A stretch of DNA of 64,000 nucleotides from NCBI GenBank assembly GCA_002707155.1, contig PAME01000001.1, forward strand, positions 821,496 through 885,495, read 5' to 3'. A program made the position numbers and the translations under genes. The stretch comes from Crocinitomicaceae bacterium. Lineage in GTDB: Bacteria > Bacteroidota > Bacteroidia > Flavobacteriales_G > Salibacteraceae. Under the pieces are notes generated by a model. That model saw only the letters and a list, made by a program, of their open reading frames with translations, was not told the origin of the DNA and did not search any database. Of the stretch, positions 51,485 through 59,938 are shown in pieces; the stretch's first letter is position 1, and each line of letters starts with the position of its first letter.

Positions 51485-51895
51485 ATGCGAGTTACTGTAA
51501 AACGAAAAGCGCATTTTAATGCAGCGCACCGACTGTATCGAAAAGATTGGAGTGATGCAAAAAACGAAGCAATTTTTGGCTTGTGTAGCAACCCACATTA
51601 CCATGGACACAATTATGATTTTTGGGTTGAGGTCACAGGAGAGATTGACCCAGAAACAGGATACGTAATTGACATGAAGGTTCTAAAAGATAATGTCAAT
51701 GCGCAAGTGTGCAATTATATGGATCACAAGAACTTGAACGAACAAGTTGAAGAGTTCTCTGATCTCAATCCAACAGCAGAGCACATTGCCTTTGTAATAT
51801 GGACCAGATTGCACAAGGTGCTTGATAAAGATTTTGACTTGCGAATCACGCTCTTTGAAACAGAAAGAAATTGCGTGGTTTATTCAGGAGAATAA
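51485..51895 (+). CDS. 6-pyruvoyl-tetrahydropterin synthase / QueD-family protein
   Basis: The 136-residue protein is a T-fold pterin synthase. The zinc ligands are His in FNAAHRL and the HGH of CSNPHYHGHNYDFWVEV near residue 37; the Cys is five residues before HGH, a spacing like animal PTPS rather than E. coli QueD. YMDHKNLN and the C-terminal ETERNCVVY complete the active site. It is 2 bp after idi, so it is expressed with the carotenoid genes. That placement is odd for a queuosine enzyme, and a pterin cofactor role is also possible. QueE is at 32129. Confidence 0.88.
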   Translation: MRVTVKRKAHFNAAHRLYRKDWSDAKNEAIFGLCSNPHYHGHNYDFWVEVTGEIDPETGYVIDMKVLKDNVNAQVCNYMDHKNLNEQVEEFSDLNPTAEHIAFVIWTRLHKVLDKDFDLRITLFETERNCVVYSGE

Positions 51896-51925
51896 CCAAT
51901 CGGTAAAACACAGGCTTTCTATTTC

Positions 51926-52426
51926 CTATTTATAGCATTTCTTCCCCTTTTTAAGCCATTGACCCCAATTCTTGTCGTAGGCGTGTACATTTTCAGTAGC
52001 TAAATTCTCGTTTTTATAAACGGGTCTGCCTGAATTTTTCCACTCAAATATTCCTCCGTATAAATTGAATACATCGGTAAATCCTTGAGCAATTAATTTC
52101 TCGGACACCTTTTCACTTCTATAACCAACAGAACAATACACAACGATTTTCTGGTTTTTTGGAGTGTCTTTTAATTTGGATAAATCCAATTTATCGTAAC
52201 CTACCCAGATTGCATTTTTTATGTGAGAAACCTCAAATTCATTTTCCTCTCTAGAATCAATAAATAAAATAGATTCCGCAGTATCAATTTCCGGAACACT
52301 AACTTCGGGTACGGTATGACTCAATAATTTTTGAAGTTTAGCAGAGTAGGCTCTGTCTTCAACGGTTTGACCAATAGATATAGTTGTAATGAAAAGCGTA
52401 GTGAGCGTAAAAATTAATTTATCCAT
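51926..52426 (-). CDS. Exported rhodanese-like protein
   Basis: The ATG at 52426 begins MDKLIFTLTTLFITTISIGQ, a signal peptide; the longer frame to 52525 lies within xerD. The ~166-residue protein carries one rhodanese domain: LFIDSREENEFEVSHIKNAIWVG, and the catalytic cysteine in VVYCSVGYRSEKVSEKL near residue 102. Rhodaneses transfer sulfane sulfur or handle persulfides; here it would act in the periplasm. Its start overlaps the end of xerD by 8 bp. Confidence 0.87.
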   Translation of the reverse strand: MDKLIFTLTTLFITTISIGQTVEDRAYSAKLQKLLSHTVPEVSVPEIDTAESILFIDSREENEFEVSHIKNAIWVGYDKLDLSKLKDTPKNQKIVVYCSVGYRSEKVSEKLIAQGFTDVFNLYGGIFEWKNSGRPVYKNENLATENVHAYDKNWGQWLKKGKKCYK

Positions 52427-53336
52427 TTCTTTCTTGAATTTGTCTTGGATGAAAATCCGTAATTGTTGCGCGAAGGTACTGTCTATCCAAGTGTGTATAA
52501 ATTTCTGTTGTTGTAATTGATTCATGACCTAGCATTTCTTGTACCGCTCTCAAATCTGCACCACCTTCGACTAAATGTGTGGCAAAAGAGTGTCGAAAGG
52601 TGTGCGGTGAAACCACTTTGCCGATGCCAGCTTTTTCTACCAAATCTTTTACAATATTAAAGATCATTATTCTTGAAAGTTTTGTGCCGCGCTTATTTAA
52701 GAATACAAAGTCCTCGTTTTTTGGTTTAATTGCTATATGAACGCGCACCTCTTGTACATAAATAGAAATATATTTTAAAGCAGATTGTCCAATAGGTACT
52801 AGGCGTTCTTTATCTCCTTTTCCAATTACGCGAACAAAACCATCGTCCACAAATAAGTTACTCAGTTTCAATTCTAACAACTCAGTAACTCGCAATCCGC
52901 AACTGTACAGGGTTTCAATAATGGCTTTGTTTCTTGCGCCTTCAGGCTTACTGAGGTCGATCACAGATTCTATTTTATCAATTTCATCTATGCTCAAAGT
53001 AACAGGGAGTTTTCTGCCAATTTTTGGTGTTTCCAATAATTCACTCGGGTCAGTTGTTATTACTTCCTCGAGTATTAAGTAATTATAGAAAGACTTAATT
53101 CCGCTTACAATTCGAGCTTGAGTTGTATTTGAAATGTTGAACTCGTTTAACCATATTAAAAAAGAGCGTAGATCTTCTAATTTTAATTTCAAAATACTGG
53201 AAGAAGATTCGTCTTGATTTAGGAATTGATACAGCTTTTTGACATCAGAAACATAGGCTTCTACCGAATTCTTAGATAATGAGCGCTCTAATGCTAAATA
53301 ACGCTTAAAACCTTTTAATAATCCAGCTGAATCCAT
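52419..53336 (-). CDS. xerD: Tyrosine recombinase XerD
   Basis: XerD is a site-specific recombinase that resolves chromosome dimers at dif together with XerC. The 305-residue protein has the N-terminal SAM-like core-binding domain. The catalytic domain holds Arg in YSCGLRVTELLEL (near residue 147), HTFRHSFATHLVEGG (near 243), the LGHESITTTEIYTH His, and the nucleophilic Tyr in TEIYTHLDRQYL (near 280). This is the housekeeping form and not a mobile-element integrase: the length, motifs and genomic context are ordinary. Downstream it overlaps the rhodanese gene. Confidence 0.94.
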   Translation of the reverse strand: MDSAGLLKGFKRYLALERSLSKNSVEAYVSDVKKLYQFLNQDESSSSILKLKLEDLRSFLIWLNEFNISNTTQARIVSGIKSFYNYLILEEVITTDPSELLETPKIGRKLPVTLSIDEIDKIESVIDLSKPEGARNKAIIETLYSCGLRVTELLELKLSNLFVDDGFVRVIGKGDKERLVPIGQSALKYISIYVQEVRVHIAIKPKNEDFVFLNKRGTKLSRIMIFNIVKDLVEKAGIGKVVSPHTFRHSFATHLVEGGADLRAVQEMLGHESITTTEIYTHLDRQYLRATITDFHPRQIQERNG

Positions 53337-53368
53337 AACTCAAATAAAAGGGATTGAGACCTTTATAC

Positions 53369-53376
53369 TACATTTG
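53369..53376 (+). promoter_or_regulatory. -7 promoter element of aroQ
   Basis: TACATTTG matches TAnnTTTG, 25 bp upstream of the aroQ ATG. Confidence 0.45.
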
Positions 53377-53401
53377 GCTGCACTAAAACGTTAACAAGCG
53401 A

Positions 53402-53818
53402 ATGAGGATATTGATATTGAATGGACCTAACTTAAATCTACTTGGAAAACGAGAACCTGAAATCTATGGGAATCAATCATTCGAAGATTATTTTCAAGAA
53501 TTGCAAGCCAATTTCACACAGTTAGATCTTGAATATTACCAAAGTAACGTGGAAGGGGAGTTGGTCAATAAGCTACAGGAAGTAGGCTTTTCCTATGATG
53601 GTATCATTTTTAATGCTGGTGGCTATACGCATACTTCGGTTGCAATTGCAGATGCTGTTGCAGCAATTGAAACCCCGGTAATTGAGGTTCACATTTCTAA
53701 TGTTTATGCACGCGTTGAAACCATTCGACACCAATCGCTAATGGCTAAAAATTGCAAAGGAGTTATTTCTGGTTTTGGATTATTTGGCTATGAAATGGCA
53801 TTGCGTAGTTGTAATTGA
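53402..53818 (+). CDS. aroQ: Type II 3-dehydroquinate dehydratase
   Basis: This shikimate-pathway enzyme dehydrates 3-dehydroquinate to 3-dehydroshikimate. The 138-residue protein shows the type II signature at the N-terminus (ILNGPNLNLLGKREPEIYG), with catalytic Arg and Tyr in the flexible GKREPEIYG loop. IIFNAGGYTHTSVAIADA near residue 75, VEVHISNVYARVETIRHQS near 97 and GVISGFGLFGYEMAL complete the active site. It is a single gene between divergent xerD and the convergent ABC transporter genes. Confidence 0.97.
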   Translation: MRILILNGPNLNLLGKREPEIYGNQSFEDYFQELQANFTQLDLEYYQSNVEGELVNKLQEVGFSYDGIIFNAGGYTHTSVAIADAVAAIETPVIEVHISNVYARVETIRHQSLMAKNCKGVISGFGLFGYEMALRSCN

Positions 53819-53863
53819 TTTTTCTATTTAAAATAGAGTTTACAGTTTTCCAATTTATTGCTT

Positions 53864-54541
53864 TCAAATAATCCTACCGTCGTCCATTTCAATAATTCGA
53901 CTTGTCTTTTTGGCGAATTCTAGATCGTGGGTTACGACTAATAAGGTTTTGTTGAAACTCTCAGTGAGTTCTTTAAAGATATTGAAAACTACATCAGCAT
54001 TCTTACTATCCAAATTGCCTGTAGGTTCATCACACATTAGAATAAGTGGATCATTGATCATAGCGCGAGCAATTGCCACACGCTGCTTTTCACCCCCCGA
54101 AAGTTGATGGGCCATTTTTAGCGCTAATTTTTCTATTCCAAGATCTTTTAGATGTTCATAAGCATTGTGTTCTAATTCTGCTTCGCTCACTTTATTGAGT
54201 TTAAATCCGGGCAGCATTACATTTTTTAATGCAGTGAATTCGTTCAGCAAATAATGAAATTGAAAAACAAATCCAATTTTCTCATTCCTAATGGCAGCTA
54301 GTTCATCAGTAGATTTATTGCCGATTTTACTTCCGTCGATAATTAAGTCACCGGTATAATCAGTGTCCATGGTCGAGAGGATATAGAGTAACGTAGACTT
54401 GCCGCTTCCCGAACGACCAATAACGGCAATGTATTCACCGGCCGTAACATTAAAGGTTATATCTTTTAGTACATCTATCTTAACTGGATCACGAAATGAT
54501 TTGTAGACAGAGCGCGCTTCTAAAACAATTCTTTCAGCCAT
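53864..54541 (-). CDS. ABC transporter ATP-binding protein (LolD/MacB-type)
   Basis: The 225-residue ATPase has Walker A (GRSGSGKSTLL near residue 42), the Q-loop, the LSGGEKQRVAIARAM signature near 144, Walker B (LILMCDEPTGNLDSKN near 165) and the H-loop (VTHD). The sequence is of the LolD/MacB class, whose partners have FtsX-like permeases. The permease gene lies 1 bp upstream and the adaptor gene before that, so the three were a tripartite exporter operon. The substrate is unknown. Confidence 0.93.
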   Translation of the reverse strand: MAERIVLEARSVYKSFRDPVKIDVLKDITFNVTAGEYIAVIGRSGSGKSTLLYILSTMDTDYTGDLIIDGSKIGNKSTDELAAIRNEKIGFVFQFHYLLNEFTALKNVMLPGFKLNKVSEAELEHNAYEHLKDLGIEKLALKMAHQLSGGEKQRVAIARAMINDPLILMCDEPTGNLDSKNADVVFNIFKELTESFNKTLLVVTHDLEFAKKTSRIIEMDDGRII

Positions 54542-54542
54542 T

Positions 54543-55802
54543 TTACTTTCCTCTAATGATTACTACTGGATCTACCTTGCTCGCTTTTCTTGCGGGCAAC
54601 CATCCCGCGATGTAAGTCGTGAGTAGGGCAAATATTACGGCTATTGAATAATAGTGAATACCATAGTCAATCGGGAAAGTGGTTACAGTAGGCATTGAAG
54701 GGATTTCGAATGGAATTGCATCAATCCCAAGTGAAATTAGAAATCCGAAAAGCACCCCAGCAAAAGCACCAGCGAAACCAATACTTAAGGAAATAGAAAT
54801 AAATATTTTATTGACATCTGCACCAGCGAAACCAGTGGCTTTAAGTATGGCAATGGTGTCCATTTTTTCATAAATTAACATATTAAGGATGTTGTAAATA
54901 CCAAATCCAGATACTATGAGCAAAGTAATCCCTACTGCATAAGAAATAATGGTACGAACACCGCTGCCCGTTTCAAATTGTGCGTTGGCGGTTTGAATGT
55001 CTTCGGTATTTAGTTTGAAAAAATTTTCAAATTTAAGAGCTAGGGCAGGGGCAATTGCCATGTCTTTTAACTTTACTTGAATATCACTAATGTAGTTGCT
55101 GTTTTCTCCAAGTAATTTTCGCGTGGTCGTTAAGCTGGCAAAGCTTTGCACTTTATCCATTTCCGCCATACCCGATTCAAAAAAGCCGATAACTTTCAAT
55201 GAAAATTGCTCACCTTGGGGAGAGTTTACCATAATTCTATCTCCTATTTTGGCTTGCATGATATCGGCAGCGCCTTTACCTAGAATTATACTATTCGAAA
55301 TAGTTTCAAGATCTTTAGAATTCCCCATAATTATATAATCATTAAAGGCAAAAAGTTTGGCTTCTTGTTCAGGATCAGTGCCATTAATCATACCGTTGAG
55401 GTCTATATTTCCTAAGTTATAGAATACTTGCGAAGTTATTTTTGGTGCGACTCCTAAAACACGGTCGTCTCGCTTTATTTTTTTAATAATCGCTTGAGCA
55501 TTATAGATTTCTTTTCTTCTGTTAGTAGGTTTTACAGAGCTTATAAAATTGTAGTAATTTTTGTATTCTTTAGCAAGATCAATTGGTTGTACTTTAGATG
55601 TAAGTATATCATTATATAGACGCACATGAGGTGTTCGGTTTAAAACCATACCATCGAGTAACTGATTTAGACCCTCCATAAAGCCAAGAAGCGATATAAA
55701 AAGGGCGATACTAAAAGTTACACCAATAGCTGCTACAAGCGTTTGTTTCCAGCGCGCAAGCATAAGAGCACCAGCTATTTCTGTGATGTGCTTAATCTTC
55801 AT
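54543..55802 (-). CDS. ABC transporter permease (FtsX/LolCE/DevC-like)
   Basis: The 419-residue permease has an N-terminal helix (LVAAIGVTFSIALFISLLGFMEG), a large extracytoplasmic MacB-like periplasmic domain (residues ~50-270) and three C-terminal helices, ending in the conserved GWLPARKASKVDPVVIIRGK. This is the FtsX/MacB architecture used for lipoprotein release or mechanotransmission-type export. Its ATG overlaps the end of the adaptor gene by 4 bp and it is followed directly by the ATPase gene. Confidence 0.92.
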   Translation of the reverse strand: MKIKHITEIAGALMLARWKQTLVAAIGVTFSIALFISLLGFMEGLNQLLDGMVLNRTPHVRLYNDILTSKVQPIDLAKEYKNYYNFISSVKPTNRRKEIYNAQAIIKKIKRDDRVLGVAPKITSQVFYNLGNIDLNGMINGTDPEQEAKLFAFNDYIIMGNSKDLETISNSIILGKGAADIMQAKIGDRIMVNSPQGEQFSLKVIGFFESGMAEMDKVQSFASLTTTRKLLGENSNYISDIQVKLKDMAIAPALALKFENFFKLNTEDIQTANAQFETGSGVRTIISYAVGITLLIVSGFGIYNILNMLIYEKMDTIAILKATGFAGADVNKIFISISLSIGFAGAFAGVLFGFLISLGIDAIPFEIPSMPTVTTFPIDYGIHYYSIAVIFALLTTYIAGWLPARKASKVDPVVIIRGK

Positions 55803-56884
55803 TTTTCGGGTAACTCTATGGTTGAATTGGTATCTATTCCGCTTTTAATTTCTACCAAATCGTAATCCATTAATCCAGTTTTAACCAATTGGACCTCACC
55901 CCCTTTCAGTATAATGCTGGAGTCGTTTAGTAAATAGTTCCTTGGAATAGTGAGTGCTTCTTTTTTTGTATTGATGACAATATTCGCTTCTACTGTTAGG
56001 TTTGGAAATAGTTCGTCCGGTTTTTTAGTGAAAATAGCTTCTGCCTGAAACGAACGTGTTCGTATATTCATTATGGGCTCTATTGCTATGATTTTAGCTT
56101 CAAATACCTCGGACTGGTAACTGTCCATTTTAATAATGACCTGCTGATCCTTTTTTATTCTAACAATATCGAACTCATCTATATTTAATTCTATTACGAA
56201 AGCATCTGTGCCAATTATAGCTCCTGGTTCTTGTCCATTAATAGGCTCTCCTATCTCCTTGTTGATTTTATAAACGACTCCATTTACTTCACTTCTTACA
56301 ATGAAATTATCTTCCATTATTTGAGCTATTTCTAAATTGTTCTTGCCTTGGTCTGAAGCTAGTTTTAATTGACGCTGAACATCTTCATAATTAGTTTTGG
56401 CCCTAGCTAAATTTACGATCGAGTTTTCATAATTCAATTCCTTTCACTCAAAGTCCACTTTGCTTCCTATGTTCTGATTCCAAAGTTTTTTTTGACGTTG
56501 GTAGAGTACCGAATCATTGGTGAGTTGCTTCATTGCCATTATAACTGCTTTTTCTGCATCAAGCAACTTGGCTTTATTTTCTTTATAGTCAGTGGCGGTT
56601 GATGCTAACTTAGCATTTTGAGTAGCAATTCTCAAATTTTTATTGTCCAATTGAAAAATGGGGTCACCCTTTTTTACCTCCATGCCTTCGGAAACAAATA
56701 TTTTTTCGATCACACCATTTGATTTTCCAAATACCTCGTATTGATTTTGACTTTTTATAAAACCAGATGCGTATACGCTTTCAGTAATGCTTTTAATTAC
56801 AGGTTTTGTCGTTTCCTGTTGACTTGAACAACCGGTCATAATAATAACCAATAGAGAAATTTGGAAAAGTAGTTTATTCTTCAT
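55799..56884 (-). pseudogene. HlyD/MacA-type periplasmic adaptor interrupted by one in-frame TGA
   Basis: The first part (56884-56444) has a lipoprotein signal (IIMTGC), the first lipoyl half (YEVFGKSNGVIEKIFVSEG, KKGDPIFQLD) and a helical hairpin, and stops at a TGA at 56444-56446. The same frame continues without any shift: KELNYENSIVNLARAKTNYEDV (the returning hairpin helix), the second lipoyl half (VVYKINKEIGEP), and the beta-barrel and membrane-proximal domains to 55799. A homologous protein would simply read through with Arg, Gln or similar at the TGA. So a single nonsense change (or a sequence error) splits an otherwise intact 361-codon gene. The ORF restart at the TTG 56437 would lack a signal peptide. 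Confidence 0.82.
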
Positions 56885-56927
56885 TTGACCAATTATTATG
56901 TTTGATGATAAAGTAGTTACTCATTTG

Positions 56928-56935
56928 CAAAGGTA
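56928..56935 (-). promoter_or_regulatory. -7 promoter element of the ABC exporter operon
   Basis: TACCTTTG on the minus strand matches TAnnTTTG, about 43 bp upstream of the adaptor ATG. Confidence 0.45.
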
Positions 56936-57152
56936 TATTGCTAAATAATTGTGATTGGCGATAATTGTCACAGTTCTCGAATAATTACTGGGGTATATTA
57001 TTTCTGCTGATTCAATTCTTTTTTTCAATTTTCATGAAGAAGTTTAGAATGAAATTGACGTCATTACGCAGCAAGAAAGGGGCTTTTTAGAATGTCATTT
57101 TATTAGTTACACTTTTTAACATTTGTAAAATAAACCATTCCCTCTTAGTGTT

Positions 57153-57197
57153 TGTTTAAACACTTTATACAAACATTATACAAACATTATACAAAAA
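57153..57197 (+). promoter_or_regulatory. Palindrome plus three 11-bp tandem repeats upstream of the SusE-like protein gene
   Basis: The perfect palindrome TGTTTAAACA (57153-57162) is followed by TTATACAAACA twice in tandem (57165-57175, 57176-57186) and a third imperfect copy (57187-57197). The 11-bp period is close to one helical turn, so proteins bound to each copy would face the same side. The rest of the intergenic stretch 56885-57205 shows only the ABC promoter box and AT-rich DNA. Confidence 0.55.
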
Positions 57198-57205
57198 CTC
57201 AAAAA

Positions 57206-58969
57206 ATGAAACACTTAACCTTATTTACAGCTTTTTTAGCATTGTCCTTTTTTGGATATGCACAATTCAATTTAGTTAGCCCTGCGAACAATGCTTTACT
57301 AAAATCCGAAGGACTTGGTTCAAGTCCAGTGATCATTAATTGGACATCTCAAAACACACTGATGGGCAACGTAGCCTACACTTGGCATTTAGATGCATTG
57401 TCGGGAAATTTTTCTTCTCCTATTGTTTCTGTACCTGCCAATAATATGGGAGCAGATACCATGTTGACACTTGACTTTACAACAGTAAACGCTGTATTAG
57501 CTGGCGCTGGAGTTCAAATCGGTGATACTGCAGCTTTAAAATGGACAGTAACGGCTTCGAATGGTACTTCTACTATTTTTTCACCAGATGTATTCAACAT
57601 AATGTTGGTACGAGGAGTTTCAATTACTGCATATGATTTAACTTTTCCAACAAATGCGTTAGCAGCAACTATTGAAGGAGATGATAAATTAGCTTTAGAT
57701 ATAACTTGGGAATCAGCCGGCGAAGGAGCAACTTATGCTTGGTTCCTTGACGTAGCTTCTGGTAACTTTTCAAATCCAGTTGTAGGTCCATCGGCAAGTA
57801 ACAATATGGGAATGGATACAGTGTTGACGTTAGATTATGCAACAATTGACGCGGTTCTAGCTGGTGCAGGTTTAAGTAAAGGTCAAACAGCGAATCTGCA
57901 GTGGAAGGTGCATGCATATGCAGGAATGGATAGTATTGCTTCTACTTCTAGTTTCACTTTGGATTTGACCAGAGGAACGATATTGAGCGATTTTAATCTA
58001 GTATTCCCGGGAATGGGATTTGCAGCTACTATTGAAGGAAAAGGTGACACGGAACTAGATATCAGGTGGGAAGCTTCAGAAGTAGATGCAACTTACGAAT
58101 GGTCTTTAGATTTGGCAACTGGTGATTTCTCAAACCCATTAGTAAGTGTGCCTAGCAATAATATGGGTGCAGATACAGTACTTACACTAGACTTTGCAAC
58201 AATTAATTCAGTGTTAGCTAAAGCGGGAGTTGCAATAGGCGGAATAGCCAATTTGAAGTGGAGAGTATTAGCCAAAACTGGAACTTTGGACAAAGCGTCA
58301 AGTATGGAAAACACCATTGATTTGACTAGAGGTGCGGTAATCAGCAATTTTATGTTGGCTTTTCCAAATGATGGTTTTGCAGCTACAATTGATAACGACA
58401 GTACAACAGAATTAACAGTATTGTGGAATAATGCTGGCGAAGGCGCAACCTACAAATGGTTCTTAGATGTCGCTACTGGAGATTATTCAAGTGCATTAGT
58501 AGCTGGATTAGCTTCAGACAATTCAGGTGCTGATACTGCTTTAACCCTAAAGTTTTCTACTATCTATTCCATTTTGGTAGGAGCAGGAGTAACGGAAGGA
58601 AATACTGTAAAATTAATGTGGAAAGTACACGCTTATGCAGGTACTGATAGTATTGCTTCAGGAAATTATAAATTGGATCTTACAACCGGAGAAGCGGCTG
58701 CAACCTCTGTATTTGAGTATGCTACTGCAAGTAGTTCTCAGATCGGTCCTAATCCAATTAGAATTGGACAGACTTTAAATATTTCTGCTTCAGCTGAAAT
58801 TAAAGATATTCAGATTGTAGACATCACTGGTAAGACCATTGAATTATCGAACACAGAATTTGGTAATAATAGTTACGAAATAGAAACGAATGAGTTTAAT
58901 AGCGGCTTGTACATTATTAATGTGGTATCGGATAATGGTATCGAATCGCACAAGTTGATGGTAAAATAA
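57206..58969 (+). CDS. Secreted protein with four SusE-like tandem domains and T9SS sorting domain
   Basis: The ATG at 57206 starts MKHLTLFTAFLALSFFGYAQ, a signal peptide; the frame from 57152 runs through the upstream repeats and is rejected. Four tandem domains of about 120 residues follow. Each has FxLxFPxxxFAATIE, a central YxWxLDxATGxFSxPxV strand, NNMGADTVLTLDFATINxVLAxAG, and an ending like LTRGxxI. This resembles the SusE/SusF-type immunoglobulin-like folds that bind glycans. The C-terminal ~85 residues are a T9SS type A domain (QIGPNPIRIGQTLNIS to GIESHKLMVK). The repeats are well conserved, implying recent expansion or selection. A strong terminator follows. Confidence 0.87.
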   Translation: MKHLTLFTAFLALSFFGYAQFNLVSPANNALLKSEGLGSSPVIINWTSQNTLMGNVAYTWHLDALSGNFSSPIVSVPANNMGADTMLTLDFTTVNAVLAGAGVQIGDTAALKWTVTASNGTSTIFSPDVFNIMLVRGVSITAYDLTFPTNALAATIEGDDKLALDITWESAGEGATYAWFLDVASGNFSNPVVGPSASNNMGMDTVLTLDYATIDAVLAGAGLSKGQTANLQWKVHAYAGMDSIASTSSFTLDLTRGTILSDFNLVFPGMGFAATIEGKGDTELDIRWEASEVDATYEWSLDLATGDFSNPLVSVPSNNMGADTVLTLDFATINSVLAKAGVAIGGIANLKWRVLAKTGTLDKASSMENTIDLTRGAVISNFMLAFPNDGFAATIDNDSTTELTVLWNNAGEGATYKWFLDVATGDYSSALVAGLASDNSGADTALTLKFSTIYSILVGAGVTEGNTVKLMWKVHAYAGTDSIASGNYKLDLTTGEAAATSVFEYATASSSQIGPNPIRIGQTLNISASAEIKDIQIVDITGKTIELSNTEFGNNSYEIETNEFNSGLYIINVVSDNGIESHKLMVK

Positions 58970-58997
58970 TTTAAGGATTTTCATGGTTGGTTTAATT

Positions 58998-59021
58998 GGG
59001 GGCTTCGGCCCCCTTTTTTTT
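58998..59021 (+). terminator. Strong Rho-independent terminator after the SusE-like gene
   Basis: A perfect GGGGGC-TTCG-GCCCCC stem with a stable UUCG-type tetraloop is followed by eight T. It lies 28 bp after the stop. Confidence 0.95.
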
Positions 59022-59065
59022 GCTGTTATACTCAAATTAGCTAAAAACTCAAGTCTAGTAATGAT

Positions 59066-59266
59066 CTAAAAGTTAAACCCAAAATGAAAACCCGGCTCGC
59101 CAAAAAAGAACGCTGACCATTTGTCATTTTTTTGTTGGAAACCAACCGGCATTTTCGATTGATAGGGGCGGTGCGTAATGGCAATAGAAGGCTCAATAAA
59201 GAAACGGTCCTTAAAGTTGACAAAGACTAGCTGCAATGTCATTGATGTATGGTAAGAAATGAAATT
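59066..59266 (-). pseudogene. C-terminal fragment of an outer-membrane protein
   Basis: The minus strand from 59266 to the TAG at 59066-59068 encodes about 65 residues: MTLQLVFVNFKDRFFIEPSI, then ITHRPYQSKMPVGFQ and a final GEPGFHFGFNF. The aromatic terminus and alternating pattern are those of an outer-membrane beta-barrel end, and the HRP...EPGFHFG pattern recurs in Bacteroidota hypothetical proteins. The N-terminal bulk is missing: the Crp gene ends just upstream at 59269. It is a remnant left by a deletion or insertion. Confidence 0.65.
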
Positions 59267-59268
59267 CC

Positions 59269-59844
59269 TTATTGAACTAATGATTTACGTATTCTACTTA
59301 GCGATTCTGGGGTTATTCCTAGGTGTTCCGCAATGAGGTATTGCGGAACCCTTTGAGGTAATTGAGATCTGTTTTCAATGAGTTTAGTGTAACGTTCGGT
59401 CGCACTGTCCATTAGCAACGATTTACTCTTTTCATGCCATTGCAAAAACAATTGCTCTGCCATTTCTCTACCTAAATGTTCAAAGTCAGCATTTTTTTTG
59501 TCGTATAAACCATTAAGCTTATCGCGAGAAATGATATAAATAGCGGTGTTCTCAATGCATTGTATGTTTTTATTGGATGGTCTTTGATTCAAAAAGCTTG
59601 AGTAGTCAGTTATGAACTCATAGTCTAGTGAAAACTCATCGATATATCTTTTACCATCTTTATTGTAGTAGCACATTATATCTCCTTTTACAATAAATGC
59701 GATGTGATTGCACTGTTGTCCTTCTTGGAGAAAAAACGCTCCTTTCTTTAATTCTTTAACGGTAAATGCTTCTGCAAACAGTGCTACAGCTTCTTCAGGG
59801 AATTGCTGGAAGACATTATCGAATATGATTTTTAGTGCTGTCAT
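59269..59844 (-). CDS. Crp/Fnr-family transcriptional regulator
   Basis: The 191-residue protein has an N-terminal cyclic-nucleotide-binding-like beta-roll (LKKGAFFLQEGQQCNHIAFIVKGDIMCYY near residue 32) and a C-terminal winged helix (QRVPQYLIAEHLGITPESLSRIRK). There are no Cys clusters or clear cAMP-binding residues, so it belongs to the widespread Bacteroidota 'Crp/Fnr' group with unknown ligand. It is intact despite lying between gene fragments. Its targets are unknown. Confidence 0.9.
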   Translation of the reverse strand: MTALKIIFDNVFQQFPEEAVALFAEAFTVKELKKGAFFLQEGQQCNHIAFIVKGDIMCYYNKDGKRYIDEFSLDYEFITDYSSFLNQRPSNKNIQCIENTAIYIISRDKLNGLYDKKNADFEHLGREMAEQLFLQWHEKSKSLLMDSATERYTKLIENRSQLPQRVPQYLIAEHLGITPESLSRIRKSLVQ

Positions 59845-59854
59845 TTGTTTTAAT

Positions 59855-59928
59855 GGTTGCCAACGACTGGCGTATAAGTAATTTAACTATTAGGCAAATT
59901 AACGCATGTGCTTTGTGACTCGTTATAT
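59855..59928 (-). repeat. Folded intergenic site a (ATATAAC ... GTTGG borders)
   Basis: On the minus strand it starts ATATAACGA and ends TCGTTGGCAACC. AACGA and TCGTT form inverted ends, and an inner TAATTT/AAATTA hairpin lies around 59879-59902. It separates the Crp gene from the truncated MarR gene and shares its border pattern with sites b and c. Confidence 0.5.
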
Positions 59929-59938
59929 TTTTATTTTA

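Noticed and set aside
52419..53336. Tyrosine recombinase as sign of a mobile element
   Set aside because: Length, motifs and neighbours fit housekeeping XerD; no attachment sites or cargo lie next to it.
57165..57197. Tandem repeats as a possible CRISPR array
   Set aside because: Units are 11 bp and directly contiguous without spacers, and no cas genes are present.
59041..59223. 60-residue minus-strand ORF
   Set aside because: It is the wrong frame of the outer-membrane-protein fragment at 59066-59266, whose own frame has a typical barrel C-terminus.
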